This document shows positions 8,596-17,419 of a stretch of DNA of 64,000 bases, piece by piece. The notes below the pieces were generated by a model. It saw only the letters and a program-made list of their open reading frames with translations, did not search any database and was not told the origin of the DNA. The DNA is taken from contig NZ_PYYB01000002.1 of NCBI RefSeq assembly GCF_003044185.1, positions 310,001-374,000 on the forward strand, in the 5' to 3' direction. Source of the stretch: Paraconexibacter algicola (lineage in GTDB: Bacteria > Actinomycetota > Thermoleophilia > Solirubrobacterales > Solirubrobacteraceae). A program made the translations under genes and the position numbers. Every line of letters starts with the position of its first letter. Position 1 is the first letter of the stretch.

Positions 8596-9713
8596 GTCGC
8601 GGCGCCGACCGTGCGGCGGGTCGCGCGGGGCAGCAGCCCGCAGGTGACCTCGTAGTTGATCGTGCCGAGCGCGGCGGCGACGGTCTCCGCGAGGATCCGC
8701 TCGCCGCCGTCGGCACCCAGCAGCGTCACGGGGTCGCCGACCGTGACGCCACCCCCGTCGGGCCCCAGGTCGACGGTCACGTTGTCCATGCTCACGGTGC
8801 CGACCTGCGCGAAGCGGCGGCCGCCGATCAGGACCTCGGCCTGGTTGGTGAGGCCGCGCCGCCAGCCGTCCCCGTAGCCGATCGGGACGGTGGCGAGCAC
8901 GGTGTCCCGCTCGGCGACGAAGCGGCGCCCGTAGCCCGCGCTCTCGCCCCGCGCGCACGGCTTGACCGCGGCGACGACCGAGCGCAGCGCGAGCGCCGGG
9001 ACGAGGCCGTGCCGCTCCGGGTCGCGGTTGGCGGGGTCCATGCCGTAGATCGCGATGCCGCAGCGCACGAGGTCGAGGTGCGTGGCCGGGTCGCGGAGCG
9101 TCGCCGCGCTGTTGGCGACGTGCCGGACGAGCCCGGGGTGCACGGCCTTCAGCGGCTCCGCCCAGGCGCGGTAGCGGGCGAGCTGCTCGTCCATGAAGCG
9201 GTCGCCCTCCTCGTCGGCGGTGGCGAAGTGCGTCATCAGCCCGACGGCGTGCACGCGGTCGTCGGCCACGGCGCGCCGCACGAGCGCGGTCGCGAGGTCC
9301 GGGTCGCGCGTGCCGAGCCGGCCCATGCCGGTGTCGAGCTTGACGTGCACGCGGGCGGGCGGTGCGTCCGGCCGCGGACGCGCGGCGGCCTCGAGGAACT
9401 CGGGCGTCCACGCGACGACGTCCGCCGCCGCGCCGAGCGCGAGATCGAGCTCGTCCGGCGTCAGCGCGCCCATGACGAGCAGCGGCCCGGCGATGCCCGC
9501 GTCGCGCAGCGTCCGCGCCTCCCGCGCGGAGACGACGGCGAGCCAGTCGGCCCCCGCCGCCTGCGCGGCGCGGGCGGCGGTGAGCGCCCCGTGCCCGTAC
9601 CCGTCGGCCTTCACGACGCCCGCGAACGCCGCGCCGGGCGCCAGCCGCCCGCGCAGGGTCCGGACGTTCGCCCCGATGGCGGCGACGTCGACGAGCGCCT
9701 CGACGCGCTCCAC
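8592..9713 (-). CDS. alr: alanine racemase
   Basis: PLP enzyme converting L- to D-alanine for peptidoglycan, 373 residues. The PLP lysine is in VVKADGYGHGA near residue 33; the C-terminal domain contains the catalytic tyrosine region ESAGYGRRF near 255, 'VPIGYGDGWRRG' and SMDNVTVDLG near 300. GTG start three bases after the CBS gene stop; the following cca gene overlaps by four bases, giving one transcript. Confidence 0.95.
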   Translation of the reverse strand: MERVEALVDVAAIGANVRTLRGRLAPGAAFAGVVKADGYGHGALTAARAAQAAGADWLAVVSAREARTLRDAGIAGPLLVMGALTPDELDLALGAAADVVAWTPEFLEAAARPRPDAPPARVHVKLDTGMGRLGTRDPDLATALVRRAVADDRVHAVGLMTHFATADEEGDRFMDEQLARYRAWAEPLKAVHPGLVRHVANSAATLRDPATHLDLVRCGIAIYGMDPANRDPERHGLVPALALRSVVAAVKPCARGESAGYGRRFVAERDTVLATVPIGYGDGWRRGLTNQAEVLIGGRRFAQVGTVSMDNVTVDLGPDGGGVTVGDPVTLLGADGGERILAETVAAALGTINYEVTCGLLPRATRRTVGAAT

Positions 9714-9716
9714 CGC

Positions 9717-10184
9717 TCAGTCCTGGTGGGCGAGCGCGTCGAGCACGTCGACGCGCGTGACGAGCCCGACGAACCGGCCGTGCTCCACGACCGGGAGGCG
9801 GTTGTGCCCGCTGCCGGCGATGAGCTTCGCGGCCTCGCGCACCGTCGCGGTGCTCTCGATCGTGTCCGGGTCGGCGGTCATGAGGTCCTCCACCCGGGCG
9901 GCGAACGCCTTGCGCAGGCGCTCCTCGAAGCGCCGCAGCGGCTCGAGGTAGATGATGCCCCCGAACAGCTCGATGTAGTGCGGGAGGTGCAGGTCGCCCT
10001 GCTCGTCGCGGATGACGAGATCGGCCTCGGTGACGATGCCGACGCAGCGGCCGCCCTCGTTGACGACCGGCACCCCGGGCACGTCGGTGGAGCGCATCAG
10101 GCGGATCGCGGACTCGACGTCGGCGTCCGGCCCGATCGTCACCGCGTCGGGGTCCATGATCTCGGCGACGGTCAGGGCGGCCAT
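9717..10184 (-). CDS. tandem CBS-domain protein
   Basis: A 155-residue stand-alone protein with two CBS domains: 'IMDPDAVTIGPDADVESAI' (about 9-60) and 'LMTADPDTIESTATVREAA' (about 97-150), joined by a charged helix. Pairs of CBS domains bind adenine nucleotides and act as energy or second-messenger sensors; cyclic-di-AMP binding is one option given the riboswitch at 17420, but this is speculation. No Shine-Dalgarno site; a TAGGCT hexamer lies seven bases upstream. Confidence 0.88.
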   Translation of the reverse strand: MAALTVAEIMDPDAVTIGPDADVESAIRLMRSTDVPGVPVVNEGGRCVGIVTEADLVIRDEQGDLHLPHYIELFGGIIYLEPLRRFEERLRKAFAARVEDLMTADPDTIESTATVREAAKLIAGSGHNRLPVVEHGRFVGLVTRVDVLDALAHQD

Positions 10185-10191
10185 GCGGTCC

Positions 10192-10197
10192 AGCCTA
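10192..10197 (-). promoter_or_regulatory. -10 element TAGGCT for CBS/alr/cca genes
   Basis: TAGGCT on the minus strand, seven bases before the CBS gene ATG. The TAG is also the stop codon of the NAD(P)HX repair gene. Confidence 0.45.
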
Positions 10198-11745
10198 CCG
10201 ACCGGCGCCGCGGTCCCCGTCGCGCAGGCGCGCGCGGCCGAGCGCGGCCGCGACGTCCCCGGCGACCACGCCGTCGGGGCCGTGCTGCTCGGCGGCGAGC
10301 CGTCCGGCGCGCGCGTGCAGCTCGACGGCGGCGCAGGCGGCGCGGAACGGCTCGACGCCCTGGGCGAGCAGCGCGCCGACGAGGCCGGCGAGGACGTCCC
10401 CGGTCCCGGCGGTCGCCAGCGCCGGAGCGCCACCCTGGCTGATGGCGACGCGACCGTCCGGGTCGGCGACGAGCGTGTCGTCGCCCTTGAGGACGACGAC
10501 GGCGTGCGCGTGCTCGGCCGCGGTGTGCGCGTGCTCGAGCCGGGCGGCCTGGACGCGCTCGCTGGAGGTGTCGAGCAGCCGCGCGAGCTCGCCGGCGTGC
10601 GGGGTCAGCACGGTCGGCGCGGTGCGCGCGGCGAGGTCGGCGACGCGGCCGGCGTGCGCGCCGAGCCCGTCGGCGTCGAGGACGAGCGGCACGTCGGCCA
10701 CCGCCGCGAGGCCGCGGGCGAAGGTGCGCGAGGCGGCGGCGGTGCCGAGCCCCGGTCCGAGCACGAGCGCGCCGCCGCGCCGGGCGGCCCGCTCGGCGAC
10801 GAGCGCGGCCCCGTCGGCGACGAGCGCGCCGCCGTGGTCGGGCAGCGGGACGGTCATGGCCTCCATCAGCGCGATCGCCACGACCTCCTCGAGCGACCCG
10901 GGCACGCAGGCGGTGACGTAGCCGGCGCCGCCGCGCATCGCGCCGAGCGCGGCGAGGCACGGCGCGCCCGTGAGCCCGCGGGAGCCGCCGGCGACGAGCA
11001 CGTGCCCGCTGGTGAACTTCGTGCTGGCGGCGCCGCGTCCGGGCAGGCCGTCGAGCACCCGCTCGGTGAGCAGCCCGACGTCCGCGGGCTCGGTCGGCGC
11101 CCCGGCCGGGATGCCGATGTCGCAGACCGCCAGCACCCCGGAGCGCTCCTTGCCGGGGTTGATCCACAGGCCGGGCTTGGCGGCGTGGAAGGTGGCGGTC
11201 GCGACGGCGCGGATGGCGACGCCGGCGGCCTCGCCGGTGGAGGCGTCGACGCCGCTGGGGACGTCGCACGCGACGACGGGCACGCCGCTCTCGACGATCG
11301 CGTCGATCGCGTAGCGGGCGGCGCCGCGGGGCTCCCCGGTGACGCCGGTGCCGAGGATCGCGTCGACGACGAGCGTGACGCCGTGCAGCCCGGCAGCGGC
11401 GAACGGGACCGGCCCGGGACCGGGCAGGAGCGCCGAGTGGTGGGCGGCGTCGCCGCGCAGCTCCGCGACGGGCGCGGTGACGAGGACGCGGACGTCGCGG
11501 CCCTGCTCGCGCAGCAGCCGCGCGAGGACGTAGCCGTCGCCGCCGTTGTTGCCCTTGCCGCAGACCACGGCGATCGTGCCCTGCGGGGCGACCCGCTCGA
11601 CGACCGAGGCGAGCGCGGCCCCGGCACGGTCCATGAGGTCGACGCCGGGGATGCCGAGCTCGTCGATCGCCCAGGCGTCGGTGGCGCGCATCCGTGCCGC
11701 GTCGGGCAGCGGGTCGAGCCAGTCGGGGAGCGCCGGGCGGGTCAT
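10195..11745 (-). CDS. nnr: bifunctional NAD(P)H-hydrate epimerase / ADP-dependent dehydratase
   Basis: Repairs hydrated NAD(P)H. The N-terminal YjeF_N (epimerase) domain spans about residues 20-215 with GKGNNGGDGYVLARLL near 64 and 'ACDVPSGVDASTG' near 150; the C-terminal ribokinase-like dehydratase spans about 225-510 with 'TPHAGELARLL', 'VVLKGDDTLV' and the nucleotide-site ATAGTGDVLAG near 455. Length (516) is normal for the fused form. The ATG overlaps the acpS stop by ATGA, the common acpS-nnr pairing. Confidence 0.94.
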   Translation of the reverse strand: MTRPALPDWLDPLPDAARMRATDAWAIDELGIPGVDLMDRAGAALASVVERVAPQGTIAVVCGKGNNGGDGYVLARLLREQGRDVRVLVTAPVAELRGDAAHHSALLPGPGPVPFAAAGLHGVTLVVDAILGTGVTGEPRGAARYAIDAIVESGVPVVACDVPSGVDASTGEAAGVAIRAVATATFHAAKPGLWINPGKERSGVLAVCDIGIPAGAPTEPADVGLLTERVLDGLPGRGAASTKFTSGHVLVAGGSRGLTGAPCLAALGAMRGGAGYVTACVPGSLEEVVAIALMEAMTVPLPDHGGALVADGAALVAERAARRGGALVLGPGLGTAAASRTFARGLAAVADVPLVLDADGLGAHAGRVADLAARTAPTVLTPHAGELARLLDTSSERVQAARLEHAHTAAEHAHAVVVLKGDDTLVADPDGRVAISQGGAPALATAGTGDVLAGLVGALLAQGVEPFRAACAAVELHARAGRLAAEQHGPDGVVAGDVAAALGRARLRDGDRGAGR

Positions 11746-12107
11746 GCGGCGGGGACCGTCAGGGCGACGGCCCCGGCGGTGTCGCGGGCGTGCGTGAGAC
11801 TGACCTGGACGGCGGTGACGCCCTGCGCCCCGGCGCGCGCGGCGACGTCGCCGTGCAGGCGGATGCTCGGCGGACCGCCGTCGGCGACGACCTCGACCTC
11901 GCGCCAGGCCCAGCCGGCCTCCAGCGCGAGCGCCTTGGCGACCGCCTCCTTGGCGGCGAAGCGGGCCGCGAGGTGCTCGCCGGGGCGGCCGGTGCCGTCC
12001 GCGTAGGCGAGCTCCGCCTCGGTGAAGAGGCGCTGCGCGAGCCCGGGCCGGCGCTGCAGCGCCTCCTCCACCCGGGTGATCTCGACGAGGTCGATGCCGA
12101 CGCCCAC
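11742..12107 (-). CDS. acpS: holo-[acyl-carrier-protein] synthase
   Basis: Transfers 4'-phosphopantetheine from CoA to acyl carrier protein. The 121-residue protein shows the metal-binding Asp in GIDLVEI (residues 4-10) and the conserved 'HLAARFAAKEAVAKAL' helix near 45-60 with the second metal ligand Glu. GTG start, nine bases after the glmS stop. Confidence 0.94.
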   Translation of the reverse strand: MGVGIDLVEITRVEEALQRRPGLAQRLFTEAELAYADGTGRPGEHLAARFAAKEAVAKALALEAGWAWREVEVVADGGPPSIRLHGDVAARAGAQGVTAVQVSLTHARDTAGAVALTVPAA

Positions 12108-12116
12108 GCGACCCGC

Positions 12117-14000
12117 CTACTCGACCGTGACGGTCTTGGCGAGGTTGCGCGGCTGGTCGACGTTCAGCCCGCGCAGCCGCGCGATCCGGTAGGCCAGCAG
12201 CTGCAGCGGGATGACGGCGAGCAGCGGCTGCAGCATCCAGTCGGTCTGCGGCACGCGGATGACCGACTCGCAGTGCTCGCCGATCTCGACGTTGCCCTCG
12301 CTGGCGACGCCGATGACGTGCGCGCCGCGGGCGCGGACCTCCTGCATGTTGGAGATCATCTTGTCGAGGATCGGCGAGTCGGTGGCGATGCAGATCACCG
12401 GGGTCTGCTCGTCGAGCAGGGCGATCGGGCCGTGCTTCATCTCCCCGGCGGCATACGCGTCGGTGGCGATGTAGGAGATCTCCTTGAGCTTCAGCGCGCC
12501 CTCGAGCGCGACGGCGCGGCCGGCGTGCCGGCCGAGATAGAGGAAGAACTCGCCCGCGTGGTGCTGCTGGGCGATCTCCTCGACGTCCATCGAGTCGAGC
12601 AGCTCGCGGATCATGTGCGGGAGCCGCCTGACCTCGCCGGTGAGCCGGACGAGCTCCTCGCGCGGCAGCGCGCCGCGCAGCTCGGCGAGCCGCAGCGCCA
12701 GCAGGTAGAGGACCGCGACCTGGCAGACGAACGTCTTGGTGGCGGCGACGCTGACCTCGAGCCCGGCGCGGGTGAAGAGCACGCCGTCGGCGTCGCGGGT
12801 GGCCTGCGAGCCCATGACGTTCGTGATCGCCAGGACGTTCGCGCCGCGCTCGCGGGCGAGGCGCATGGCGGCGAGCGTGTCGGCGGTCTCGCCGGACTGG
12901 GTGATGCCGATGACGAGGTCGCGCGGCCCGAGGATCGGGTTGCGGTAGCGGTACTCGGAGGCGACGTCCATCTCCACGGGGACGCGCGCCCACTCCTCGA
13001 TGGCGTAGCGGCCGATGAGCCCGGCGTTGAACGAGGTGCCGCAGGCGACGATGACGATCCGGTCGACGTTGGCGAGGATCGACTCGTCGAGCGCGCCCTC
13101 GTCGTCGAGGTCGACGCCGTCCTCGCGCAGCGTGCGGTCGGCGAGCGTCTCGGCGACGACGTCGGACTGCTCGTAGATCTCCTTGAGCATGAACGTCTCG
13201 TAGCCGCCCTTCTCGGCGGTCTCCTCGTCCCAGTCGATCGTCGTGACCTCGCGGTCGATCGGGGCGCCGCCGGGGCTCATGAACGCGACCTCGTCGGCGG
13301 TGACGACGACGAGCTCGCCGTCCTCGATGACCTGGACGTCGCGGGTGTGCTTGAGGAACGCGGGGATCGCGGAGGCGAGGAACGTCTCGCCGTCGCCGCG
13401 GCCGATGATCAGCGGGCACTCCTTGCGGGCGGCGACGAGCGTGTCGGGGTCGTCGAGGCCCATCGCGACGAACGCGTAGTGCCCCTCGAGCTCCAGGAAC
13501 GAGCGGCGGACCGCCTCGGCGAGCGTGTCGCACTGGTCGCGGTGCGAGGAGACGAGGTGGGCGATGACCTCGGCGTCGGTCTCGGAGGTGAAGTGCGCGC
13601 CGCCGGCGATGAGGCGCTGCTTGAGCGCCATGTAGTTCTCGACGATGCCGTTGACGACGACGTGGATCCGGTTGCGGTTGTCGTAGTGCGGGTGCGCGTT
13701 CTGCTCGTTGACGCGGCCGTGGGTCGCCCACCGCGTGTGGCCGATGCCGATCGTGATCGGCGCCGCGGTGACGGTGCCGGCGAGCATCTCGGGGGTGATC
13801 GCGGCCCAGGCGCCGGTGGCCTGGACGAGGGCGGCCTCGAGGTTGTCGAGGTTGCCGACGGCGCGGACGGAGGCGATCCGGTCGCCGTCGACGACCGAGA
13901 CGCCGGCCGAGTCGTAGCCGCGGTACTCGAGCTTGCGCAGTCCGTCGAGCAGGACGGGCTGGGCGTCCTTCTTGCCGACGTATCCGACGATGCCGCACAT
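12117..14000 (-). CDS. glmS: glutamine-fructose-6-phosphate aminotransferase (isomerizing)
   Basis: Makes glucosamine-6-phosphate for peptidoglycan. The 627-residue protein begins MCGIVGYVG, exposing Cys1 as the glutaminase nucleophile after Met removal, followed by 'LEYRGYDSAG' and 'GIGHTRWATHG'. Two SIS sugar-isomerase domains follow (about 300-430 and 475-615) with 'VACGTSFNAGL' and 'ITQSGETADTLAA'; the C-terminus ends KTVTVE as in the family. GGAAGG about nine bases upstream is a good ribosome site. Gene order glmS-acpS-nnr-CBS-alr-cca puts cell-wall precursor supply on one strand. Confidence 0.97.
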   Translation of the reverse strand: MCGIVGYVGKKDAQPVLLDGLRKLEYRGYDSAGVSVVDGDRIASVRAVGNLDNLEAALVQATGAWAAITPEMLAGTVTAAPITIGIGHTRWATHGRVNEQNAHPHYDNRNRIHVVVNGIVENYMALKQRLIAGGAHFTSETDAEVIAHLVSSHRDQCDTLAEAVRRSFLELEGHYAFVAMGLDDPDTLVAARKECPLIIGRGDGETFLASAIPAFLKHTRDVQVIEDGELVVVTADEVAFMSPGGAPIDREVTTIDWDEETAEKGGYETFMLKEIYEQSDVVAETLADRTLREDGVDLDDEGALDESILANVDRIVIVACGTSFNAGLIGRYAIEEWARVPVEMDVASEYRYRNPILGPRDLVIGITQSGETADTLAAMRLARERGANVLAITNVMGSQATRDADGVLFTRAGLEVSVAATKTFVCQVAVLYLLALRLAELRGALPREELVRLTGEVRRLPHMIRELLDSMDVEEIAQQHHAGEFFLYLGRHAGRAVALEGALKLKEISYIATDAYAAGEMKHGPIALLDEQTPVICIATDSPILDKMISNMQEVRARGAHVIGVASEGNVEIGEHCESVIRVPQTDWMLQPLLAVIPLQLLAYRIARLRGLNVDQPRNLAKTVTVE

Positions 14001-14108
14001 GGCGTGGATCCTTCCGGGACGAGGTCCGGTCGCGGGCGCGCAGGGCGCGCCGACTGGCCGGGGTTTCGCTGAACCTAGCGCCGGATCCTGCCCCGGTTAC
14101 CGCATTCC

Positions 14109-14142
14109 GTACACATGTGCGATTTTTCCCGTACAGTCGTAC
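14109..14142. promoter_or_regulatory. divergent glmS/tetR control region with two palindromic sites
   Basis: Two dyads lie between the divergent genes: a perfect CACATGTG core at 14112-14119 within GTACACATGTGC, and GTAC-AGTC-GTAC at 14131-14142. The second overlaps a TACAGT hexamer (14132-14137) that sits exactly six bases before the TetR ATG. They are natural candidates for autoregulation by the TetR protein, possibly also touching glmS. Confidence 0.5.
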
Positions 14143-14143
14143 G

Positions 14144-14713
14144 ATGAGCACGCCGAAGGGCACCGCCCGTCGCGCCGAGATCGTCGCGGCCGCCGGCCGC
14201 GTCCTCGTGCGCGACGGCATCGACGCGGTCCACCACCGTGCCGTCGCCGGCGAGGCGGGGATCGGCCTGGGGACCGCGACCTACCACTTCCCCGCGGCGG
14301 AGGAGCTGCGCGCGGCCGCCCTGCGCGCGCTCGCCGACGCCGACGTCGCCCGCATGGCCAGCGCCGCCGGACGGGTCCCGCTCACGCGCCGCGACCCGCG
14401 CGACGCCGCCGCGGTCCTCGTGGGCCTGCTGCTGCCCGAGCACGACGACGAGCTCGTCGCGTGGTGCGAGCGCTGGGCACGCGGCGCCCGCCGTCCCGAC
14501 GGGGGCGACGACGCCCGCCGCGTGCGCACGGCCGCCCGCGCGCTCGTCAGCGACGTGCTCGGCCGCTCGGGACGCGCGACCGCCCCGCCCGCCGACCTCG
14601 TCCTCGCGATCGTCGACGGGGCCGTCCTCGGCGCGCTCGCGGAGGGCCAGGACGCCGAGCGGGCCCGCGCCCGCGCGGTCGCGGCGCTCGCGTTCGTGCT
14701 GCACGAGCGCTGA
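14144..14713 (+). CDS. TetR family transcriptional regulator
   Basis: A 189-residue repressor-type protein. The N-terminal helix-turn-helix is at about residues 8-52 ('RRAEIVAAAGRVLVRDG...VAGEAGIGLGTATYHF'). The rest is an all-helical ligand-binding domain of unknown specificity. The ATG at 14144 follows the conserved -10 spacing and skips an upstream in-frame ATG at 14117 that would lie in the operator. It stands alone between glmS and glmM, so it may be local to them or act elsewhere. Confidence 0.88.
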   Translation: MSTPKGTARRAEIVAAAGRVLVRDGIDAVHHRAVAGEAGIGLGTATYHFPAAEELRAAALRALADADVARMASAAGRVPLTRRDPRDAAAVLVGLLLPEHDDELVAWCERWARGARRPDGGDDARRVRTAARALVSDVLGRSGRATAPPADLVLAIVDGAVLGALAEGQDAERARARAVAALAFVLHER

Positions 14714-14724
14714 GCGGCGGGCCG

Positions 14725-14748
14725 ACCCGACCGACCGGTCGGTCGGGT
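14725..14748. terminator. 24-bp perfect palindrome between convergent genes
   Basis: ACCCGACCGACC is followed immediately by its exact reverse complement, with no loop base. It lies 12 bases after the tetR stop and four bases before the glmM stop, so it could end transcripts from both sides. The CGAC/GGTC repeats inside each arm allow slipped hairpins. Confidence 0.55.
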
Positions 14749-14751
14749 GGT

Positions 14752-16062
14752 CTAGGCGGAGCGCTCGACGACCGCGACGAGCCGCGCGCAGACCGCGTCG
14801 GTCTCGTCCTGCGTCGGCGCCTCGACCATCACGCGCACGAGCTGCTCGGTCCCCGAGGGCCGCACGAGCACGCGGCCGCGCCCCTCGAGGTCGGCGTCCT
14901 CGGCGGCGATCGCGTCGGCGAGGGCCGGGTCGGCCATCGCTGCGTCACGGTCGGGCACCGGCACGTTCACGAGCCGCTGCGGGAGCTTGCGCATCGCCTG
15001 CTGCCCGGCGAGATCGCGCCCGTCCAGCGCCTCGAGCGTCAGCAGCGCGCTCGCGATGCCGTCACCGGAGGGGACGAACTCCATGTCGATGATGTGCCCG
15101 GACTGCTCGCCCCCGAGCCGCCAGCCGCTGCGCTTGAGCTCCTCCAGCACGTAGCGGTCGCCGACGCTCGTCACCGCCACGTCGACCGCGGCGTCGCGCA
15201 TCGCGTGGTGGAAGCCGTAGTTCGTCATCACCGTGACCGCCACCCCGCCGCCGAGCCGACCGCCCGCGTGCAGGTGCGTGGCGACCAGCGCGATCAGCTC
15301 GTCGCCGTCGACGACCCGGCCGTTCCGGTCGGCCGCGAGCACCCGGTCGCCGTCCCCGTCGAACGCGAAGCCGAGATCGTGCCCGCCCGCGACCACGCGG
15401 GTCGCGAGCGCGTCCACGTGCGTGGAGCCGCAGCCCTCGTTGATGTTGCGCCCGTCGGGCTCGTGCGCGACCACCGTCACGGTGGCGCCGAGCCGCCGGA
15501 AGATCTCCGGAGCGGCGCGGAACGTCGCGCCGTTGGCGCAGTCCAGCAGCACGTCGAGGCCGTCGAGGCCGAGCGCCGCGAAGCGGGTGTGCAGCTCGCG
15601 CAAGTAGTCCTCGAGCGTGCCGTGGAGCGTCCGCACGCGGCCGATCGCCGCGGGCGCCGCCACCGGCTCCTCCAGGCGCCGCTCGATGGCCAGCTCGGTG
15701 GCGTCGGAGAGCTTCATGCCGTCCGCGCCGAAGAACTTGATGCCGTTGTCGCGGAACGGGTTGTGCGAGGCGCTGATGACCGCGGCGACGTCGAAGCCGT
15801 AGCGGCGGACCAGGAGCGGCGCGGCCGGGGTCGGCAGGATCCCGCCGAGCAGCACGTCACCGCCCGCCGAGGTCACCCCGGCGGCCAGCGCGGCCTCGAG
15901 CATCTCGCCCGACTCCCGCGTGTCGCGGATGACGAGCACCTGCGGCCGCTGCGCGGCCGCCTCCAGCGTGACGGCCCGGCCGAGCCCGAGGGCGAGCTCG
16001 GCCGTGAGCTTCTCGCCGGCGACGCCACGGACGCCGTCGGTGCCGAACAGCTTGCGAGCCAT
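14752..16062 (-). CDS. glmM: phosphoglucosamine mutase
   Basis: Converts glucosamine-6-phosphate to glucosamine-1-phosphate, the step after GlmS. The 436-residue protein has the start 'RKLFGTDGVRGVA', the phospho-serine loop ISASHNPFRDNG near 100, the metal loop AFDGDGDRV near 235, the sugar-binding GGEQSGH near 315 and the phosphate loop 'VRPSGTEQLVRVM' near 405. It is separated from glmS by the plus-strand tetR gene and lies downstream of rplM-rpsI on the same strand (18-bp gap), so it is likely co-transcribed with them. Confidence 0.96.
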   Translation of the reverse strand: MARKLFGTDGVRGVAGEKLTAELALGLGRAVTLEAAAQRPQVLVIRDTRESGEMLEAALAAGVTSAGGDVLLGGILPTPAAPLLVRRYGFDVAAVISASHNPFRDNGIKFFGADGMKLSDATELAIERRLEEPVAAPAAIGRVRTLHGTLEDYLRELHTRFAALGLDGLDVLLDCANGATFRAAPEIFRRLGATVTVVAHEPDGRNINEGCGSTHVDALATRVVAGGHDLGFAFDGDGDRVLAADRNGRVVDGDELIALVATHLHAGGRLGGGVAVTVMTNYGFHHAMRDAAVDVAVTSVGDRYVLEELKRSGWRLGGEQSGHIIDMEFVPSGDGIASALLTLEALDGRDLAGQQAMRKLPQRLVNVPVPDRDAAMADPALADAIAAEDADLEGRGRVLVRPSGTEQLVRVMVEAPTQDETDAVCARLVAVVERSA

Positions 16063-16080
16063 CGCTCGTGCGGCTGTGCG

Positions 16081-16836
16081 CTAGCGCTTGCTGAACTGCG
16101 GGCGCTTGCGGGCCTTCTTGAGGCCGGCCTTCTTCCGCTCCTTGACGCGCGCGTCACGCGTCAGGAAGCCGCGGCGCTTGAGCTCGCCACGGAGGTTCGG
16201 GTCCGCCTCGAGCAGCGCGCGGGAGATGCCGTGGCGCAGCGCACCGGCCTGCGAGCTGACCCCGCCGCCGTGCATGCGCGCGACGACGTCCATGCGCGTC
16301 TCGAAGCCGACGGCCTCGAGCGGCTGGCGGATGTTGCGCTGCAGCGTGTCGCGCGGGAAGAACTCCTCCAGCGACTTGCCGTTGATCGTGTACGCGCCGG
16401 TGCCCGGCTTCAGGATCACGCGGGCGACCGCGGTCTTGCGCTTGCCGGTCGCGCGGTAGCGCGCGCCCTCGGCGAGCACGATCGACGCGGCGATCGGCTG
16501 GTCGTCGACGACGTCCTCGTCGACCTCGTCGCCGGCGGCCGGCTCCTCGCCGTCCTCCGCGTACGGGTCGGCGGCGCCGCTCTCGCCCTCCAGGACGATG
16601 TCGACCTCGAGGTCCATGCCGGGGATCGCGGGCTTCTCGCGCGGCGTCTCCTCGACGTACTCGACGTCCTCGTCCTCGTCGGCGACCTCGGCCTCCGCGA
16701 CCGGCTCGGCCGGGACGTCGGCGGCGGGCTCGGCAGGCGCCTCGGCCGCGGGCTCCGCCGGGGCCTGGGCCTCCGGGGTCACCTCGGCCGGCGTCTCCTC
16801 CGGGGCCTGGTCGTCGTTGGGCGTCTCGTCGATCAT
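16081..16836 (-). CDS. rpsI: 30S ribosomal protein S9 with long acidic N-terminal extension
   Basis: The C-terminal 125 residues are a normal S9: [14 protein letters not shown], '[16 protein letters not shown]', '[18 protein letters not shown]' and the basic tail ending [12 protein letters not shown] that reaches the decoding site. The first about 125 residues are low-complexity Glu/Ala/Pro/Val sequence (for example '[19 protein letters not shown]'), about twice the usual actinobacterial extension. The ATG shares its A with the rplM TGA, so translation of the two is coupled. No in-frame start near the S9 core is better supported. Confidence 0.93.
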   Translation of the reverse strand: MIDETPNDDQAPEETPAEVTPEAQAPAEPAAEAPAEPAADVPAEPVAEAEVADEDEDVEYVEETPREKPAIPGMDLEVDIVLEGESGAADPYAEDGEEPAAGDEVDEDVVDDQPIAASIVLAEGARYRATGKRKTAVARVILKPGTGAYTINGKSLEEFFPRDTLQRNIRQPLEAVGFETRMDVVARMHGGGVSSQAGALRHGISRALLEADPNLRGELKRRGFLTRDARVKERKKAGLKKARKRPQFSKR

Positions 16837-17270
16837 CAGGACTGGATCTCCATCGGCTGCGGCTTCTGGGCCTCGTGCGGGTGCTCCGGGCCGGCGTAGA
16901 CCTTGAGCTTGGTGAGCTGCTTGCGCGCCAGGCGGTTCTTGGGGAGCATCCCCTTCACGGCCTTGCGGATGACCTCCTCGGGGCGCCGGTCGATCATCTC
17001 CTCGAACGTGCGCGACTTGAGGCCGCCCGGGAAGCCCGAGTGGCGGTAGTACATCTTGTCGTTGCGCTTGTTGCCGGTGACGACGATCTTCTCCGCGTTG
17101 ATCACGACGACGAAGTCGCCGGTGTCCACGTGCGGGGTGTAGTCCGGCTTGCGCTTGCCCCGCAGCTGGTCGGCGATCTGGGTCGCGAGGCGACCGAGCG
17201 TCTGCCCGGAGGCGTCGACGACGACCCAGTTCCGCTCGCGGGTGGTGGGGTTGGCGACGTACGTCTTCAT
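16836..17270 (-). CDS. rplM: 50S ribosomal protein L13
   Basis: A 144-residue L13 with '[19 protein letters not shown]', '[21 protein letters not shown]', '[10 protein letters not shown]' and '[14 protein letters not shown]'. First gene of the rplM-rpsI unit. The leader of about 40 bases begins after a TACACT -10 at 17313-17318. Confidence 0.97.
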   Translation of the reverse strand: MKTYVANPTTRERNWVVVDASGQTLGRLATQIADQLRGKRKPDYTPHVDTGDFVVVINAEKIVVTGNKRNDKMYYRHSGFPGGLKSRTFEEMIDRRPEEVIRKAVKGMLPKNRLARKQLTKLKVYAGPEHPHEAQKPQPMEIQS

Positions 17271-17312
17271 AAGAGAGAGGGCGCAGCACGACAGGGCGCG
17301 CGGCGGCGGTGA

Positions 17313-17318
17313 AGTGTA
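17313..17318 (-). promoter_or_regulatory. -10 element TACACT for rplM-rpsI
   Basis: TACACT on the minus strand about 42 bases before the L13 ATG. The identical hexamer occurs before murI, cysM and ispH. The -35 region is not conserved. Confidence 0.45.
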
Positions 17319-17374
17319 GGGGATCGCGCCGCGCGACGACGTCCGCCCCCTCCCCGCCCCGGACGGACGTGCGG

Positions 17375-17403
17375 CTGACAGCGACCGGCGCCGCCGCTAT
17401 CGT
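17375..17403 (+). promoter_or_regulatory. sigma-70-type promoter for the riboswitch transcript
   Basis: CTGACA (17375-17380) and TATCGT (17398-17403) are separated by exactly 17 bases. Transcription would start near 17410, just before the riboswitch. Confidence 0.6.
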
Positions 17404-17419
17404 CCCGGTCGACGTCTGC

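Noticed and set aside
10012-12006. Long plus-strand open frame opposite the nnr and acpS genes
   Set aside because: It is the antisense shadow of GC3-rich genes; its translation is Arg/Gly/Ala low-complexity without any family motif, while the minus strand shows clear conserved domains.
12117-14143. Possible glmS ribozyme or riboswitch upstream of glmS
   Set aside because: The 143-base gap holds none of the conserved glmS ribozyme core and is shared with a divergent gene; that ribozyme is typical of Firmicutes.
13933-16899. Very long plus-strand open frame across glmS start, glmM and rpsI
   Set aside because: It crosses several well-supported genes on both strands and gives repetitive Arg-rich sequence. 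Lack of stops follows from high GC.
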